Assembly: GCA_003169895.1 (NCBI GenBank)
Contig: PNAE01000007.1
Location: 1,490,880 to 1,554,879, forward strand
Source: Gemmatimonadota bacterium
GTDB taxonomy: Bacteria > Gemmatimonadota > Gemmatimonadetes > Gemmatimonadales > GWC2-71-9
Direction: 5' to 3'
DNA: 64,000 nucleotides
Shown here: positions 15,629 to 25,468 of the stretch, one piece after another
Layout: every line of letters starts with the position of its first letter
Numbering within the stretch: position 1 is the stretch's first letter
Notes under the pieces: model-generated
Database searches by the model: none
Told to the model about the DNA's origin: nothing
Seen by the model: the letters and a program-made list of their open reading frames with translations, nothing else
Program-made: the position numbers and the translations under genes

Positions 15629-17731
15629 ATGCGAGTCGCCGTCATCTTGTTCGCTCTGCACGGCATCAGTGCGCCTGCCCAGACCGCGCCCGCGGCACGC
15701 CCCCGTCCGGCGCCGCCGAACGCTCCGGCGACCGTTTTGGTACGCGGGGCCGCGGTTGAGTTGCGATATCAGGGAATCACCATACTGAGCGCCCAATTGT
15801 CGTCGACCGGAGCCGCGCCGCGGCTGCGGATGCTGGTGGACTCGTCCGGCGGGAAGATCACGCAGATCATCAGCTGGACCGCGGGCGACGACCGCGTGAC
15901 CCTGCGCGGGACGATCCATGGAACCACGGATGCCTTCGCGGTTGACGCCGACCCGCGGGAGAATGGCGTGCCGATCGTACGGCACAGCGTGGGTCCCAGC
16001 TATAACCGGCTTAACCGCGGAGTCTATGCGCGGAGCGCCGACTGGCTATTGAGCCTGGACTTTCCATCGACCGCAGAGGTGACGCCGGTGGCAGGCGGTG
16101 ACTCCGCGGCGTTCGCTGTCGAGGCTGTTGGCGGTGAGGTGACGCTGCGATTCCGTCCGCGATACTACCAGAAGCACCGCGGCCTCGCGTACTACGAACC
16201 ATGGACGTATTCGCCATGGAATCGATCGGCCGCAGGATGGACATCCTGGTTCGCGTACCGGGACAGTATCACCGAAGCGGACGTACACTCGGCGGTGGAC
16301 GCGATCGCGGAGCGATTGGCACCGTATGGGTATGAGTACGTTCAGATCGATGATGGTTATCAGCGCCTTCCGATTGGTGTGCCGGAGAACTGGCTCAACA
16401 CGAACGAGAAGTTCCCCGGTGGACTCAAGGGGATGCACGACTACATCGCATCGCATGGGCTGCAATCGGGACTCTGGACCAACGTATCGTTCGCCGATTC
16501 CGTGTGGGCGGCCGCGCATCCGCGATACTTCGTGCGGACACCCGATGGCAAGGTGGCGGAGGGCAACTGGGTCGGCTTCGTGATGGACGGCGCGAATCCG
16601 GCGACGATGCGGGATCTCGTCCTCCCGGTGTACCGTCAACTCAAGGCGCAGGGGTGGAGCTACTTCAAGATCGACGCCCTGCGCCACCTGCGCTACGAGG
16701 GATACAACAGTTACGCCGAGTTCTACTCAAGACGCGGCATTGACCGGGTACAGGTCTATCGCTCCTTCGTACAGCAGATCCGCGCGGTGATCGGGCGGGA
16801 TGCGTTTCTACTGGCGTCCTGGGGACCGCGACCGGAGCTCGTCGGGATCATCGACGCCACGCGACTGGGAACCGATGGTTTCGGCTACGGTGGCTTTGCG
16901 CAGTTCAACTCGTTCAACAACGTCGTCTGGCGAAACGATCCGGACCACATCGAGATCTCGCGGGCAGACGGCTATCGGTCGGCGACGATCACGTCCCTTA
17001 CGGGATCCTTGTTGATGCTGACGGACCGGCCGGAGGTGTATCGGAGCGATCGAGTCGAGGCGGCGCGCCGCACGGCGCCGGTCCTCTTCACCGTGCCCGG
17101 ACAGGTATACGACATCGATCCGTCACGCAGCAGCCGGCTCGCCATGGTGGAACACGAGGTCAGCGGATCGGGACCGCGGCCGTTCGAGGCCGATCAGCGG
17201 CTGCAACAGACGCTCTACCAGCTGGACGTCGCGCGGCCGTTCGAGCGGTGGACAGTGCTGGCCCGCACCACCGGCGCGCCTGACACCATCCGTGTGACCG
17301 ACCTCGGCCTGGCCGCCGGTCGGGACTACGTGGCGTTCGATTTTTGGGAGAAGCGCTTCCTCGGTTCGTTCCGAGACACATTTGTCGCCGGAGCGGTCGA
17401 CCCCACATTTCAGGTCCAGGTCGTTTGCCTGCGCGAGCGGCAGTCGCACCCACAGCTGCTTGCCACCAATCGCCACGTAAGTTGTGGTGGTGTGGACCTC
17501 GAGCGCGTGAGCTGGAGCGGGGAAGCGCTCTCGGGCACCAGCCGCGTAGTGACCGGCGACGATTACGAGTTGTACCTGACGGAGCCCGACGGGTGGACGG
17601 CGGAGTCGGTCGACGTCCCGGGCGCGGCGGCCGTACTGGGCGACTCCCGCGACCAGTGGCGTCGCGTCACCATGCGGGGCGCTCGGACGGGGCAATTGAC
17701 ATGGACCGTCCGATATCGGCGCTTGCGCTAG
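15629..17731 (+). CDS. Secreted alpha-galactosidase-like glycoside hydrolase (GH36/clan GH-D)
   Basis: A 700-residue exported glycosidase. A Sec signal (MRVAVILFALHGISAPAQT) leads into a beta-sandwich (about residues 30-190) and a (beta/alpha)8 barrel with EYVQIDDGYQRLPIG, GLWTNVSFAD and SYFKIDALRHL, where Asp 349 is the candidate nucleophile; LGTDGFGYGGF is the candidate acid/base region. A C-terminal beta domain (about 520-700) may bind carbohydrate. The clan cleaves alpha-galactosides and related alpha-linkages. It differs considerably from the Tat-exported relative at 1548. The ATG has no evident ribosome site; no other start in frame gives a signal peptide. The upstream neighbour is divergent, 153 bp away. 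Confidence 0.8.
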   Translation: MRVAVILFALHGISAPAQTAPAARPRPAPPNAPATVLVRGAAVELRYQGITILSAQLSSTGAAPRLRMLVDSSGGKITQIISWTAGDDRVTLRGTIHGTTDAFAVDADPRENGVPIVRHSVGPSYNRLNRGVYARSADWLLSLDFPSTAEVTPVAGGDSAAFAVEAVGGEVTLRFRPRYYQKHRGLAYYEPWTYSPWNRSAAGWTSWFAYRDSITEADVHSAVDAIAERLAPYGYEYVQIDDGYQRLPIGVPENWLNTNEKFPGGLKGMHDYIASHGLQSGLWTNVSFADSVWAAAHPRYFVRTPDGKVAEGNWVGFVMDGANPATMRDLVLPVYRQLKAQGWSYFKIDALRHLRYEGYNSYAEFYSRRGIDRVQVYRSFVQQIRAVIGRDAFLLASWGPRPELVGIIDATRLGTDGFGYGGFAQFNSFNNVVWRNDPDHIEISRADGYRSATITSLTGSLLMLTDRPEVYRSDRVEAARRTAPVLFTVPGQVYDIDPSRSSRLAMVEHEVSGSGPRPFEADQRLQQTLYQLDVARPFERWTVLARTTGAPDTIRVTDLGLAAGRDYVAFDFWEKRFLGSFRDTFVAGAVDPTFQVQVVCLRERQSHPQLLATNRHVSCGGVDLERVSWSGEALSGTSRVVTGDDYELYLTEPDGWTAESVDVPGAAAVLGDSRDQWRRVTMRGARTGQLTWTVRYRRLR

Positions 17732-17868
17732 GACTCGATGTCCGATGCCGCCAGGGCGTTACGCCACTTGATCGCTGAGATGTATGGCGAACGTGCGGAC
17801 GCCACGCGGGCGGGACACTCGAACCCATGCTGGTGCGCGAGGCCATCGAGCGATACGTTTGGCGAGCC

Positions 17869-20019
17869 ATGACCGACGTCCGGACCCATCTCCAATCCGC
17901 TCTCTCCGACCGTTACCGCATCGACCGTGAAGTGGGGCGCGGCGGCATGGCGACGGTGTATCTCGCCCAGGACCTCCGACATCATCGCCCAGTCGCGCTC
18001 AAAGTGCTCCATCCCGACCTCGCCATGAGCCTCGGCCCGGAGCGGTTTCTCCGGGAAATCCAGATCGCCGCACGGCTCCAGCATCCGCATATCGTACCGC
18101 TCTATGACTCCGGTCAGGCTGGCGAGCTGCTGTACTATGTGATGCCGTTCATCGAAGGCGAATCATTGCGCCAGCGCCTGGAGCGCGACGGCAAGCTGCC
18201 GCTCGAAGAGGCGGTGGCGATCGCTCGTGGCGTGGCGACCGCGCTCGACTATGCCCACCGCCAGCAGGTGGTGCACCGCGACATCAAGCCCGAAAACGTC
18301 ATGCTGCACGAGGGCGAACCGATGGTGACCGACTTCGGCATCGCCAAGGCGGTGAGCGCCGCCGTCTCGGGCTCGCTCACCCAGACCGGGTCCGCGATCG
18401 GTACGCCGACCTACATGAGTCCGGAGCAGGCAGCGGGCGAGCCGGAACTCGACGCACGAAGCGACATCTACTCTCTTGCGACAGTGCTTTACGAGATGAT
18501 CACCGGTGCGGCTCCGTTCGCCGGGCCCACGGTGCAGGCCATCATCGCCAAGCTCTTTACGGAACCCGCGCCGCCGATCCGTGACCGGCGCCAGGACGTA
18601 CCCGACTGGCTGGATACAACGGTGACCCGGGCGCTGGCCAAGGAACCGGTGGCGCGCTACGCCACGGCCGCGCAGTTTGCCCAGGCGCTGGTCTGGCCCA
18701 GCGGCGGTACCACGCCAGCGGGTCAATCAGCTGCCGCGGTGAAGTCGATCGCCGTGCTGCCTTTCGTCAACATGAGCGCCGATCCCGAGAACGAGTATTT
18801 CACCGACGGCATCGCCGAGGAGATCATCAACGCGCTCAGCAAGATTCAATCGCTTCGGGTGGCGGCGCGCACGTCGGCGTTTGCGTTCAAGGGCAAGAAC
18901 GAGGATATCGGTGAGATTGGCCGCAAGCTCAAGGTCGCGACGGTCCTCGAGGGAAGCGTCCGCAAGGCCGGCAACCGGCTTCGGGTCACGGCCCAGCTGG
19001 TGAACGTGGCCGATGGCTATCACCTCTGGTCGGAGCGATACGACCGGCAGTTGGAGGATGTCTTCGAGATCCAGGACGAGATCGCCGGCAGCATTGTGCG
19101 GGCGTTGCGGGTGGTGTTGAGCGAGGACGAGAAGCGCGCGATCGAGAAGGCGCCCACCGAGAACGTCGAGGCGTACGACTACTACCTGCGCGGGCGGCAG
19201 TTTTTCCATCAATTCCGCCGCAGCGGGATCCAGTTCGCCCGGCGGATGTTCGAGCGGGCGATCGAACTCGACCCGCGATTCGCGCTGGCCTACGCCGGGA
19301 TCGCCGATTCGTGCTCCTTCATGTACATGTACTGGGACGGCAGCAAGTCCAATCTGGACAGCGCCGATGCGGCCAGTCGCAAGGCGCTGGAGCTCGATCC
19401 TGAACTGGCCGAGGCGCACGCGTCGCATGGATTCGCGCTGACCTTGAGCCGGAAGTACGAGGAGGCGCGCCAGGAGTTCGAAACCGCGATCCGGATCAAT
19501 CCCAAGCTCTACGAGGCCCATTACCTCTATGCTCGGGCATGCTTTCAGGAGCGGCGATTGGAAGAGGCAGTGCGGCACTATGAGGACGCCGCACGGGTGC
19601 GGCCCGAAGACTACCAGGCGCTGTTGCTGATGCAGGCGCCCTTGAACAGCCTGGGCCGCGTGGACGACGCGCTCAAGGCCTTGCGCAAGGGGCTGCAGGT
19701 GGCCGAACGCCATCTGGAACTCAATCCCGACGACGCGCGGGCACTGACCCTCGGCGCCGGCGCGCTGATTCAGTTTGGAGAACGGGATCGCGCGCTCGAA
19801 TGGTCCACGCGCGCCCTCACCATCGATCCGAACGATTCCGGCGTGCTCTACAACGTCGCCTGTACCTATGCGAAGGCCGGTGAGACGGACGACGCCCTGC
19901 GCTGCCTCGAGCAGGCGGTGCAGAACGGGTTCGGGCACCGGGAGTGGCTGGAGAACGACAGCGACCTTGATCCGCTGCGCGCTGATTCCCGGTTCGAGGC
20001 ACTCAAGAAGCGGCTCTGA
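17869..20019 (+). CDS. Ser/Thr protein kinase with TolB-like domain and TPRs
   Basis: A 716-residue eukaryotic-like kinase. The kinase domain covers about residues 15-275: EVGRGGMATVYLA (ATP loop), VALKVLHPDL (Lys), VVHRDIKPENV (catalytic loop), TDFGIAK (Mg2+ site), GTPTYMSPEQA (activation segment). Residues of about 290-430 form the TolB/FlgO-like domain often fused to kinases and cyclases (SIAVLPFVNMSADPENEYF). The remaining part is TPR repeats (ELDPRFALAYAGIADSC and similar). No membrane helix is seen, so it is probably cytoplasmic. The ATG at 17869 fits the usual N-terminus (MTDVRTHLQ); an upstream ATG at 17827 is possible. The nfeD gene follows after 11 bp, suggesting an operon. Confidence 0.9.
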   Translation: MTDVRTHLQSALSDRYRIDREVGRGGMATVYLAQDLRHHRPVALKVLHPDLAMSLGPERFLREIQIAARLQHPHIVPLYDSGQAGELLYYVMPFIEGESLRQRLERDGKLPLEEAVAIARGVATALDYAHRQQVVHRDIKPENVMLHEGEPMVTDFGIAKAVSAAVSGSLTQTGSAIGTPTYMSPEQAAGEPELDARSDIYSLATVLYEMITGAAPFAGPTVQAIIAKLFTEPAPPIRDRRQDVPDWLDTTVTRALAKEPVARYATAAQFAQALVWPSGGTTPAGQSAAAVKSIAVLPFVNMSADPENEYFTDGIAEEIINALSKIQSLRVAARTSAFAFKGKNEDIGEIGRKLKVATVLEGSVRKAGNRLRVTAQLVNVADGYHLWSERYDRQLEDVFEIQDEIAGSIVRALRVVLSEDEKRAIEKAPTENVEAYDYYLRGRQFFHQFRRSGIQFARRMFERAIELDPRFALAYAGIADSCSFMYMYWDGSKSNLDSADAASRKALELDPELAEAHASHGFALTLSRKYEEARQEFETAIRINPKLYEAHYLYARACFQERRLEEAVRHYEDAARVRPEDYQALLLMQAPLNSLGRVDDALKALRKGLQVAERHLELNPDDARALTLGAGALIQFGERDRALEWSTRALTIDPNDSGVLYNVACTYAKAGETDDALRCLEQAVQNGFGHREWLENDSDLDPLRADSRFEALKKRL

Positions 20020-20030
20020 GCGAAGGTGCA

Positions 20031-21329
20031 ATGATGCAACGCTTGATGGTCATCGTGATGGCCGGATGGATCGGTGGCGCGGGGGCGCCCAAACCGGTAC
20101 AGGTCGGGCTGATCCGCATCGATGGCGCGATCGGGCCGGCCACGGCCAATTACATCGCCCGTGCCGTCGATGTTGCGGCCGCTGAGCGAGACGAGTGTCT
20201 CATCATCCAACTCGACACGCCCGGCGGCCTGCTCGAATCCACCAAACGGATCGTGCAGACATTCTACGCCGCCAAGGTCCCGGTGGTCGTGTACGTTGCG
20301 CCCGCCGGAGCGGTCGCCAGTAGTGCCGGTGTGTTCGTGACGCTGGCGGCCGACATCGCCGCCATGGCGCCGAACACGACCATCGGTGCGGCGCACCCGG
20401 TGCAAATCGGCACCAGCGGCGGTGCCGAACCGACCGATGATGTCATGAAGACAAAGCTGGAGAACTATGCCTCCAGTTTCATCGAATCCATCGCGAACCG
20501 ACGGCATCGCAACGTGGAATGGGCCCGCTCCGCCGTCCTCCAGAGTGTGGCCACCACCGCCGAAAAGGCCCTCGACCTCAAGGTCATCGACCTGATTGCC
20601 GATGACATGCCGCAGCTGCTCCAGCGGGTTGACGGGCGTACGGTCGGTGATCGGACACTCCATACCGCGAACGCCACTGTGGTGGAGATCCCGATGAGCT
20701 CCGGCGAACAGCTCTTCCAACTCATCTGGCGGCCCGAGGTGATGTTCCTGCTGATGCTGGTCGCCATCTATGGCATTATCGGCGAACTGAGCAGTCCCGG
20801 GGCGATTCTGCCCGGTGTCGCCGGTGCGATTGCCGTGGTCCTCCTGCTGTTCATGTCGGCGACCCTGCCGGTCAACATCGCCGGCCTGGCGTTGATCGGA
20901 CTCGCCGTGGCGTTGTTCATAATCGACGCGTTTGCGCCAACGCACGGCGTGCTGACGGCTGGTGGGATCCTCGCATTCTTTCTCGGTGCGCTGCTGCTCT
21001 TCAGTCACACCGGGCCGGGCTTCCGATTGTCCCTGGCCTGGATCATACCGGCGACCGTGATCACGGCAGCCTTCTTCATGTTCGGTGTCGCCAAGGGGAT
21101 CCAGGCGCAATTCCAGCCCGTCCGGGTCGGCAAGGAGACCATGCTCGGCCGGATCGTGACTGCCGGTTCGCGAATTGACTCGCAGGGCGGTACTGTATTC
21201 ATCGAAGGCGAACGCTGGAACGCGATCAGTGATTCGCCCGTTGAAGCGGGACAGGCGGTCGAAGTCACCGCCATCGAAGGCCTGACGTTGAAGGTGGAGC
21301 CGCAATCACAGCACGTGGAGGAATCATGA
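20031..21329 (+). CDS. nfeD: NfeD-family membrane serine protease (ClpP-like plus OB domain)
   Basis: A 432-residue long-form NfeD (1510-N type). The N-terminal ClpP-class domain (about residues 20-200) contains LDTPGGLLES and AGAVASSAGVFV, whose Ser is the likely nucleophile, and KTKLENYASSF, whose second Lys sits where the family's general base is found. Next come five or six membrane helices (about 230-345) and a C-terminal OB-fold (MLGRIVTAGSRIDSQGGTVF). Such proteases cut the C-terminus of the partner stomatin. The gene ends in a 4-bp ATGA overlap with the slipin gene, which supports that partnership. The first of two adjacent ATGs is taken as the start. Confidence 0.9.
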   Translation: MMQRLMVIVMAGWIGGAGAPKPVQVGLIRIDGAIGPATANYIARAVDVAAAERDECLIIQLDTPGGLLESTKRIVQTFYAAKVPVVVYVAPAGAVASSAGVFVTLAADIAAMAPNTTIGAAHPVQIGTSGGAEPTDDVMKTKLENYASSFIESIANRRHRNVEWARSAVLQSVATTAEKALDLKVIDLIADDMPQLLQRVDGRTVGDRTLHTANATVVEIPMSSGEQLFQLIWRPEVMFLLMLVAIYGIIGELSSPGAILPGVAGAIAVVLLLFMSATLPVNIAGLALIGLAVALFIIDAFAPTHGVLTAGGILAFFLGALLLFSHTGPGFRLSLAWIIPATVITAAFFMFGVAKGIQAQFQPVRVGKETMLGRIVTAGSRIDSQGGTVFIEGERWNAISDSPVEAGQAVEVTAIEGLTLKVEPQSQHVEES

Positions 21330-22099
21330 TGGATCTGTTCAGCGGAGTGACGGCACTCGGCCCGATCGCGCTGGTGCTGGCACTCTTCGTCATCATCGTC
21401 TTGCCGCAGGCGCTGCGCATCTTGCGCGAATACGAGCGCGGCGTGGTGTTCAGGCTCGGCAAGCTGCTTGGCGCGAAGGGACCGGGGGTCGTGTTCCTGA
21501 TACCGATCATCGACCGGATGGTGAAGTTGGATCTCCGGGTCGTCACGACCAGCGTACCCCAGCAGGAGATCATGACCAAGGACAACGTGCCGGCGACGGT
21601 GGACGCGGTCATCTATTTCCGCGTCATCAGCCCGACCGATGCCGTGGTGAAGGTGGAGGATTACTGGAAAGCGACGTCCTTGATTGCGCAGACGACTCTG
21701 CGAAGTGTGTTGGGCCAGGCCTCACTCGACGACCTGCTCTCGCAGCGCGACGCGATCAACCAGAAATTGCAGGAAATTATCGATCGCCAAACCGAGCCGT
21801 GGGGCATCAAGGTCACCGCCGTCGAGGTCAAGGACGTGTCGCTGCCGGACAGCATGAAGCGGGCGATGGCCAAGCAGGCCGAGGCGGAACGCGAACGCCG
21901 GGCGAAGGTCGTCAACGCCGAAGGCGAGTTTCAAGCGGCTGAAAAGATGGTCCAGGCGGCGGCGATGATCGCCAAGGAACCAATCGCCCTGCAGTTACGC
22001 TATCTGCAGACCATGCGCGAAATGGCCAGCGAGCACAACACCACCACGTTCCTGCCGCTGCCGATCGATCTGTTCAGTGCGTTCCTGAAGAAGGGGTAA
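21326..22099 (+). CDS. Slipin / stomatin-like SPFH-domain membrane protein
   Basis: A 257-residue SPFH/band-7 protein. One N-terminal membrane helix (LVLALFVIIVLPQALRIL) precedes EYERGVVFRLGKLLGAKGPG, the signature opening of the SPFH domain, followed by a coiled-coil segment rich in Ala/Glu/Arg (AKQAEAERERRAKVVNAEGE) and a short hydrophobic tail. The ATG lies within the stop of nfeD and has a strong GGAGG site. The family forms oligomeric scaffolds in membrane microdomains and is processed by the neighbouring NfeD protease. No truncation is seen. Confidence 0.93.
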   Translation: MMDLFSGVTALGPIALVLALFVIIVLPQALRILREYERGVVFRLGKLLGAKGPGVVFLIPIIDRMVKLDLRVVTTSVPQQEIMTKDNVPATVDAVIYFRVISPTDAVVKVEDYWKATSLIAQTTLRSVLGQASLDDLLSQRDAINQKLQEIIDRQTEPWGIKVTAVEVKDVSLPDSMKRAMAKQAEAERERRAKVVNAEGEFQAAEKMVQAAAMIAKEPIALQLRYLQTMREMASEHNTTTFLPLPIDLFSAFLKKG

Positions 22100-22263
22100 C
22101 CGCGGCGTACGCGTCTCTTGATTTCCGATTCACGCCTTCAGGCGCTTGAGCGTTCAATTCGACGCGCACGTGATCGCGATCGAGCCGCGTGTGTCACCAC
22201 GCGGTTGACAGATCCTGATTCCAGCGCGACCCTTTCGCAATCCTCTCCACCCCAGAGGTCGGT

Positions 22264-23184
22264 GTGCCGCACGTACCTCTGCGAGAGTCCGCGCGGTGCT
22301 ATCGGTCTCTGCAAGTCAGACCTCCCGGTACCGAGCGATTCGGCTGGTTCGCAACGTGCCTCAAACCATTGAATTGCTGCTGCCTGCTCGTAACGCTCTT
22401 CGGTGCTCATGCCGCTTTGCGAGCCCAGGTCGGCATGCGAATCGAAGCCGTTGCGACCGGGCGCGACGTCTGGCACGGCGTAACTCGGTCCCCCGGTGTG
22501 AGCGTCGTTCCCGCCGTGGCGGGTGGCTATTCCAACAACGCGTTCTCCGTGAGTGTGGGTGCCGCGTACCAGTACGACCGGCACTCAAGCGGCGACCAAG
22601 GTCCGTTTCACGGATTGGCCGCACGTAATTTCTGGGTTCAGGCCACCGCGGCGGATGGGGAAGCTCGTTTTCTCGCCGGGTTCCAGCGGCACGTCCTGGC
22701 GGATCAGCAAGTCCGTGAAGCCGTCGGTCCGCTTGCAAACGCGACCGAACTGTACGCCGGTTTGTCTGCCCCTAACTCCCATTTCGATCCGCAGGTCGAA
22801 GTATGGTACAACGCGGCTGCGGCGCACGGATTCTACTTGCGCCTAGCGGGGAACATGCCGCTGTTGGCATGGCCGGTGCGCCCGCTGATCGTCGGATCCT
22901 TCGACGCCGAGATCGGCGTCAACCTCAGTCAAGACCTGCTCGGCGCGTCACGACGCGCGATCGTCGGCTCGCACGACCGCGGCGTGACACATGGAGCGGT
23001 GGGGCTCACCTTGAGCATGAATGACTCTCCGGAGCAGCTGAACGTTGCCGCCGGTATCAAGACGCAACTCAATCTAAGTGACGCAGCTCGGTACTCCGAT
23101 GCCACCCACACACGCGGTATGCTGCTGTGGGTCTGGATCGGAGTGAGCTATGCCGTCAATCTCGCCGGAGGTCGCCAACCGTGA
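22264..23184 (+). CDS. Exported hypothetical protein coupled to the ceramidase-like gene
   Basis: A protein of up to 306 residues of unknown function. After a Cys-rich hydrophobic signal (NCCCLLVTLFGAHAALRAQ) the chain has alternating beta-strand patterns (FSVSVGAAYQYDRH, FYLRLAGNMPLLAWPVRPL, LNVAAGIKTQLNL), which fits a small outer-membrane barrel or a beta-sandwich. The start is uncertain: GTG at 22264 begins the open frame, while TTG at 22369 would put the signal peptide at the N-terminus; neither has a good ribosome site. The stop overlaps the GTG of the next gene (GTGA), so the two products are probably made together. Codon choice is less GC-biased than in neighbouring genes. Confidence 0.6.
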   Translation: MPHVPLRESARCYRSLQVRPPGTERFGWFATCLKPLNCCCLLVTLFGAHAALRAQVGMRIEAVATGRDVWHGVTRSPGVSVVPAVAGGYSNNAFSVSVGAAYQYDRHSSGDQGPFHGLAARNFWVQATAADGEARFLAGFQRHVLADQQVREAVGPLANATELYAGLSAPNSHFDPQVEVWYNAAAAHGFYLRLAGNMPLLAWPVRPLIVGSFDAEIGVNLSQDLLGASRRAIVGSHDRGVTHGAVGLTLSMNDSPEQLNVAAGIKTQLNLSDAARYSDATHTRGMLLWVWIGVSYAVNLAGGRQP

Positions 23185-25382
23185 CGCTACGTCGGGCAAG
23201 CACGCGCCGTGCGGTAGGCGTTGCGGCTATCGCCGCGGTTGCCGGTTGCACGGTGCTCAAGGTGCCATCGGTCGGAAGTCTCAGTCCGTTGCCCGCCCAA
23301 TCAGCCAACGAATTCGTCCGGGCGGGATTTGCGAAAGTTGACATCACCCCGCCAGTAGGCGTCGGTCTTGCCTTGGGTGGCATCGGGCCGGAAAGCGGTC
23401 GCGCGACCGGATATCGACTTCGGCTGTACGCGAAGGTGCTCGTGTTGGAGGATACTGCCGGCAATCGACTCGCACTCGTGGTCGCTGATCTACCGCTGGG
23501 TTCAGCGCTGCTTCAGCGCAAAGTCGCTGAGAAGACGAGCGTGACCGACAGCATCGGAATCGATCGGCTCGCCCTTTCGGTGACCCATACCCACGCGGGC
23601 GTGAGTCACTACTTTGATGCGCAAGTCTACAACGAGTTGGGATCGTCGGTTGCCGGGTATGACGGCGTTCTCGTGGACAGCCTGGTGGCCCGGATCGCCG
23701 GCGCGATCGACTCGGCAACTCGCCGGCTCGGCCGGGCAAGGGCGGCCTGGGGATCCAGGCCGATCTGGGGCGTGACACGAATTCGGAGCATGCCCGCGAT
23801 GCTGCGGAATGTTCCCGGTCCGGTACCGTTCGCACCACCGCCTCCGGGAACTGCGATCGAGTACGCGTTGGTCAATCCCTATCTGACGATGCTGCGCATC
23901 GATCTCTGGGATTCGTCGGTTCGAGATTACCGCCCTGCCGGTGCGTACAGCGTCTTCGCCATGCACGGCACGGGTAACTCACCGGTCAATGACCTGTTCG
24001 ATGCGGACATCCAGGGAATCGCCGAACGCGGCCTGGAGCGCCACATCGACGCGTACAACAAGGACAGCGCATTCCGCCTCGTACCGCAGGCGACATATCT
24101 GTTCGCGAACGGCACTGAGGGTGATGTGTCGCCGGCTTGGCCGCCGCAGACCCGCTGCACGCCGCCGACGCTCCGAACCATGACCGGGTTCTCCGGTCCA
24201 CCGATGTTCGCGGAATGGCGGTGGGTCGGGCCGTCGCCGCTGCAGCTATCGCTATGTCTGGACGCCGCGCGCCGAAGCGTGACATCGATCGGTGACAGCA
24301 TTGCCCATGAGGCGATCCGGCTATTCGATGCACTCGCGGACTCCGTCCGAACAACGTTCCCGCTTCGACGCGCTTTTGTCACCGTCGCATTGAAGAGGGA
24401 TTGGGATTCGCTCGGCGTGTGCGAGCATCCCGCCGCGGGAATGTCGACTTTTGCTGGGGCTGATGACGGCATTACCCGCCTCAGCGGATGGCACCTGTTC
24501 GGGCTGATCGACCTCGGACTGGAGCAGGGGCCGAATTCGCCGAGTCCGGTACCGTCCGGTTGCCACGAGGTGAAGCGGCTTCTGCTTGGCAACCTTGGCA
24601 GCCGGATTTTTTCCTCGGAGTTTTCGGCGTTTGCCGAGGTCAGTGTCTTTCAACTGGGAGACGTACTCGTTGCTAACCTGCCGGCGGAAATCACCACGAC
24701 CGTCGGCTTGCGGATGCGAGACGCGATGTTGGCGGCGGCGAAGGTGCGGGACGCTGCCGTGAAACGCGCGCTTGTCGTGAGCCTTACGAACGGCTACCTG
24801 GAATACGTCACCACAGCCGATGAATACGGGGCTCAATTCTACGAGGGTGGGTCCACCCTGTACGGCCCGGGTGAGGCAGCGATGTTCACGCGGACAGTTG
24901 CGAGCCTGACCGGCCGACTGAACGCGAACGACACCATGAAGTCGGCGGTAGCGTGGACCGACACGTTCAGGGTTGGCAAAGCGAGGAGCGGTAACGCGTC
25001 ACGGAAGCAACCGCCTCCTCCCCAAGCGCCCACCGTGCCCGAAGTATCTCTCGAGCCCCCACGATGTGCGGGAGATACGCTGTACATGAAGCTACGATTC
25101 GGCCTGCCTGGCGATTGGATCGTGAAGGATGGTGGTCTCGCTGTCGAGCCAAACGTGCGAATCGTGCACCTACACGCGAAGGACGCCACGTGGCCGTTGG
25201 CATGGGACGATCACCCGGATGTGGAGATGCATTTCCTGGATTCCAGCAAGAGCGGCGTTGATTGGGAATTACGGTGGTCACATGTGCCGCCGGGAGAGTA
25301 CGAAGTGCTCGTCGGACAGACCAGATCCGTGGCTGTGATGTGCCCGGCAATACGAACGGGTCACCGTAAGCCTGCCACCTAA
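23181..25382 (+). CDS. Neutral/alkaline ceramidase-like lipoprotein
   Basis: A 733-residue lipoprotein with an AVAGC lipobox near residue 20. It matches the neutral ceramidase family: AKVDITPPVG at the domain start, SVTHTHAGVSHY (Zn-binding His pair at about 136/138), a central GNSPVNDLFDADIQGIAER, FANGTEGDVSPAW with the candidate nucleophile Ser about 317, and NGYLEYVTTADEYGAQFYEG. A C-terminal beta domain follows. The enzyme would hydrolyse the amide bond of ceramide or a similar lipid at the outer membrane. The GTG at 23181 has GGAGG nine bases upstream and overlaps the previous stop. The family's usual GDVSPN has an Ala here in place of the Asn, so exact specificity is uncertain. Confidence 0.8.
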   Translation: MTLRRASTRRAVGVAAIAAVAGCTVLKVPSVGSLSPLPAQSANEFVRAGFAKVDITPPVGVGLALGGIGPESGRATGYRLRLYAKVLVLEDTAGNRLALVVADLPLGSALLQRKVAEKTSVTDSIGIDRLALSVTHTHAGVSHYFDAQVYNELGSSVAGYDGVLVDSLVARIAGAIDSATRRLGRARAAWGSRPIWGVTRIRSMPAMLRNVPGPVPFAPPPPGTAIEYALVNPYLTMLRIDLWDSSVRDYRPAGAYSVFAMHGTGNSPVNDLFDADIQGIAERGLERHIDAYNKDSAFRLVPQATYLFANGTEGDVSPAWPPQTRCTPPTLRTMTGFSGPPMFAEWRWVGPSPLQLSLCLDAARRSVTSIGDSIAHEAIRLFDALADSVRTTFPLRRAFVTVALKRDWDSLGVCEHPAAGMSTFAGADDGITRLSGWHLFGLIDLGLEQGPNSPSPVPSGCHEVKRLLLGNLGSRIFSSEFSAFAEVSVFQLGDVLVANLPAEITTTVGLRMRDAMLAAAKVRDAAVKRALVVSLTNGYLEYVTTADEYGAQFYEGGSTLYGPGEAAMFTRTVASLTGRLNANDTMKSAVAWTDTFRVGKARSGNASRKQPPPPQAPTVPEVSLEPPRCAGDTLYMKLRFGLPGDWIVKDGGLAVEPNVRIVHLHAKDATWPLAWDDHPDVEMHFLDSSKSGVDWELRWSHVPPGEYEVLVGQTRSVAVMCPAIRTGHRKPAT

Positions 25383-25468
25383 CTCATCCAGAGATGGGAT
25401 GGGGTCGGTCGATTTGCGTCTTACGCTGGGACTGGCGCCGCGAAAGGCGGGCACGTGTGGCTCATAAT

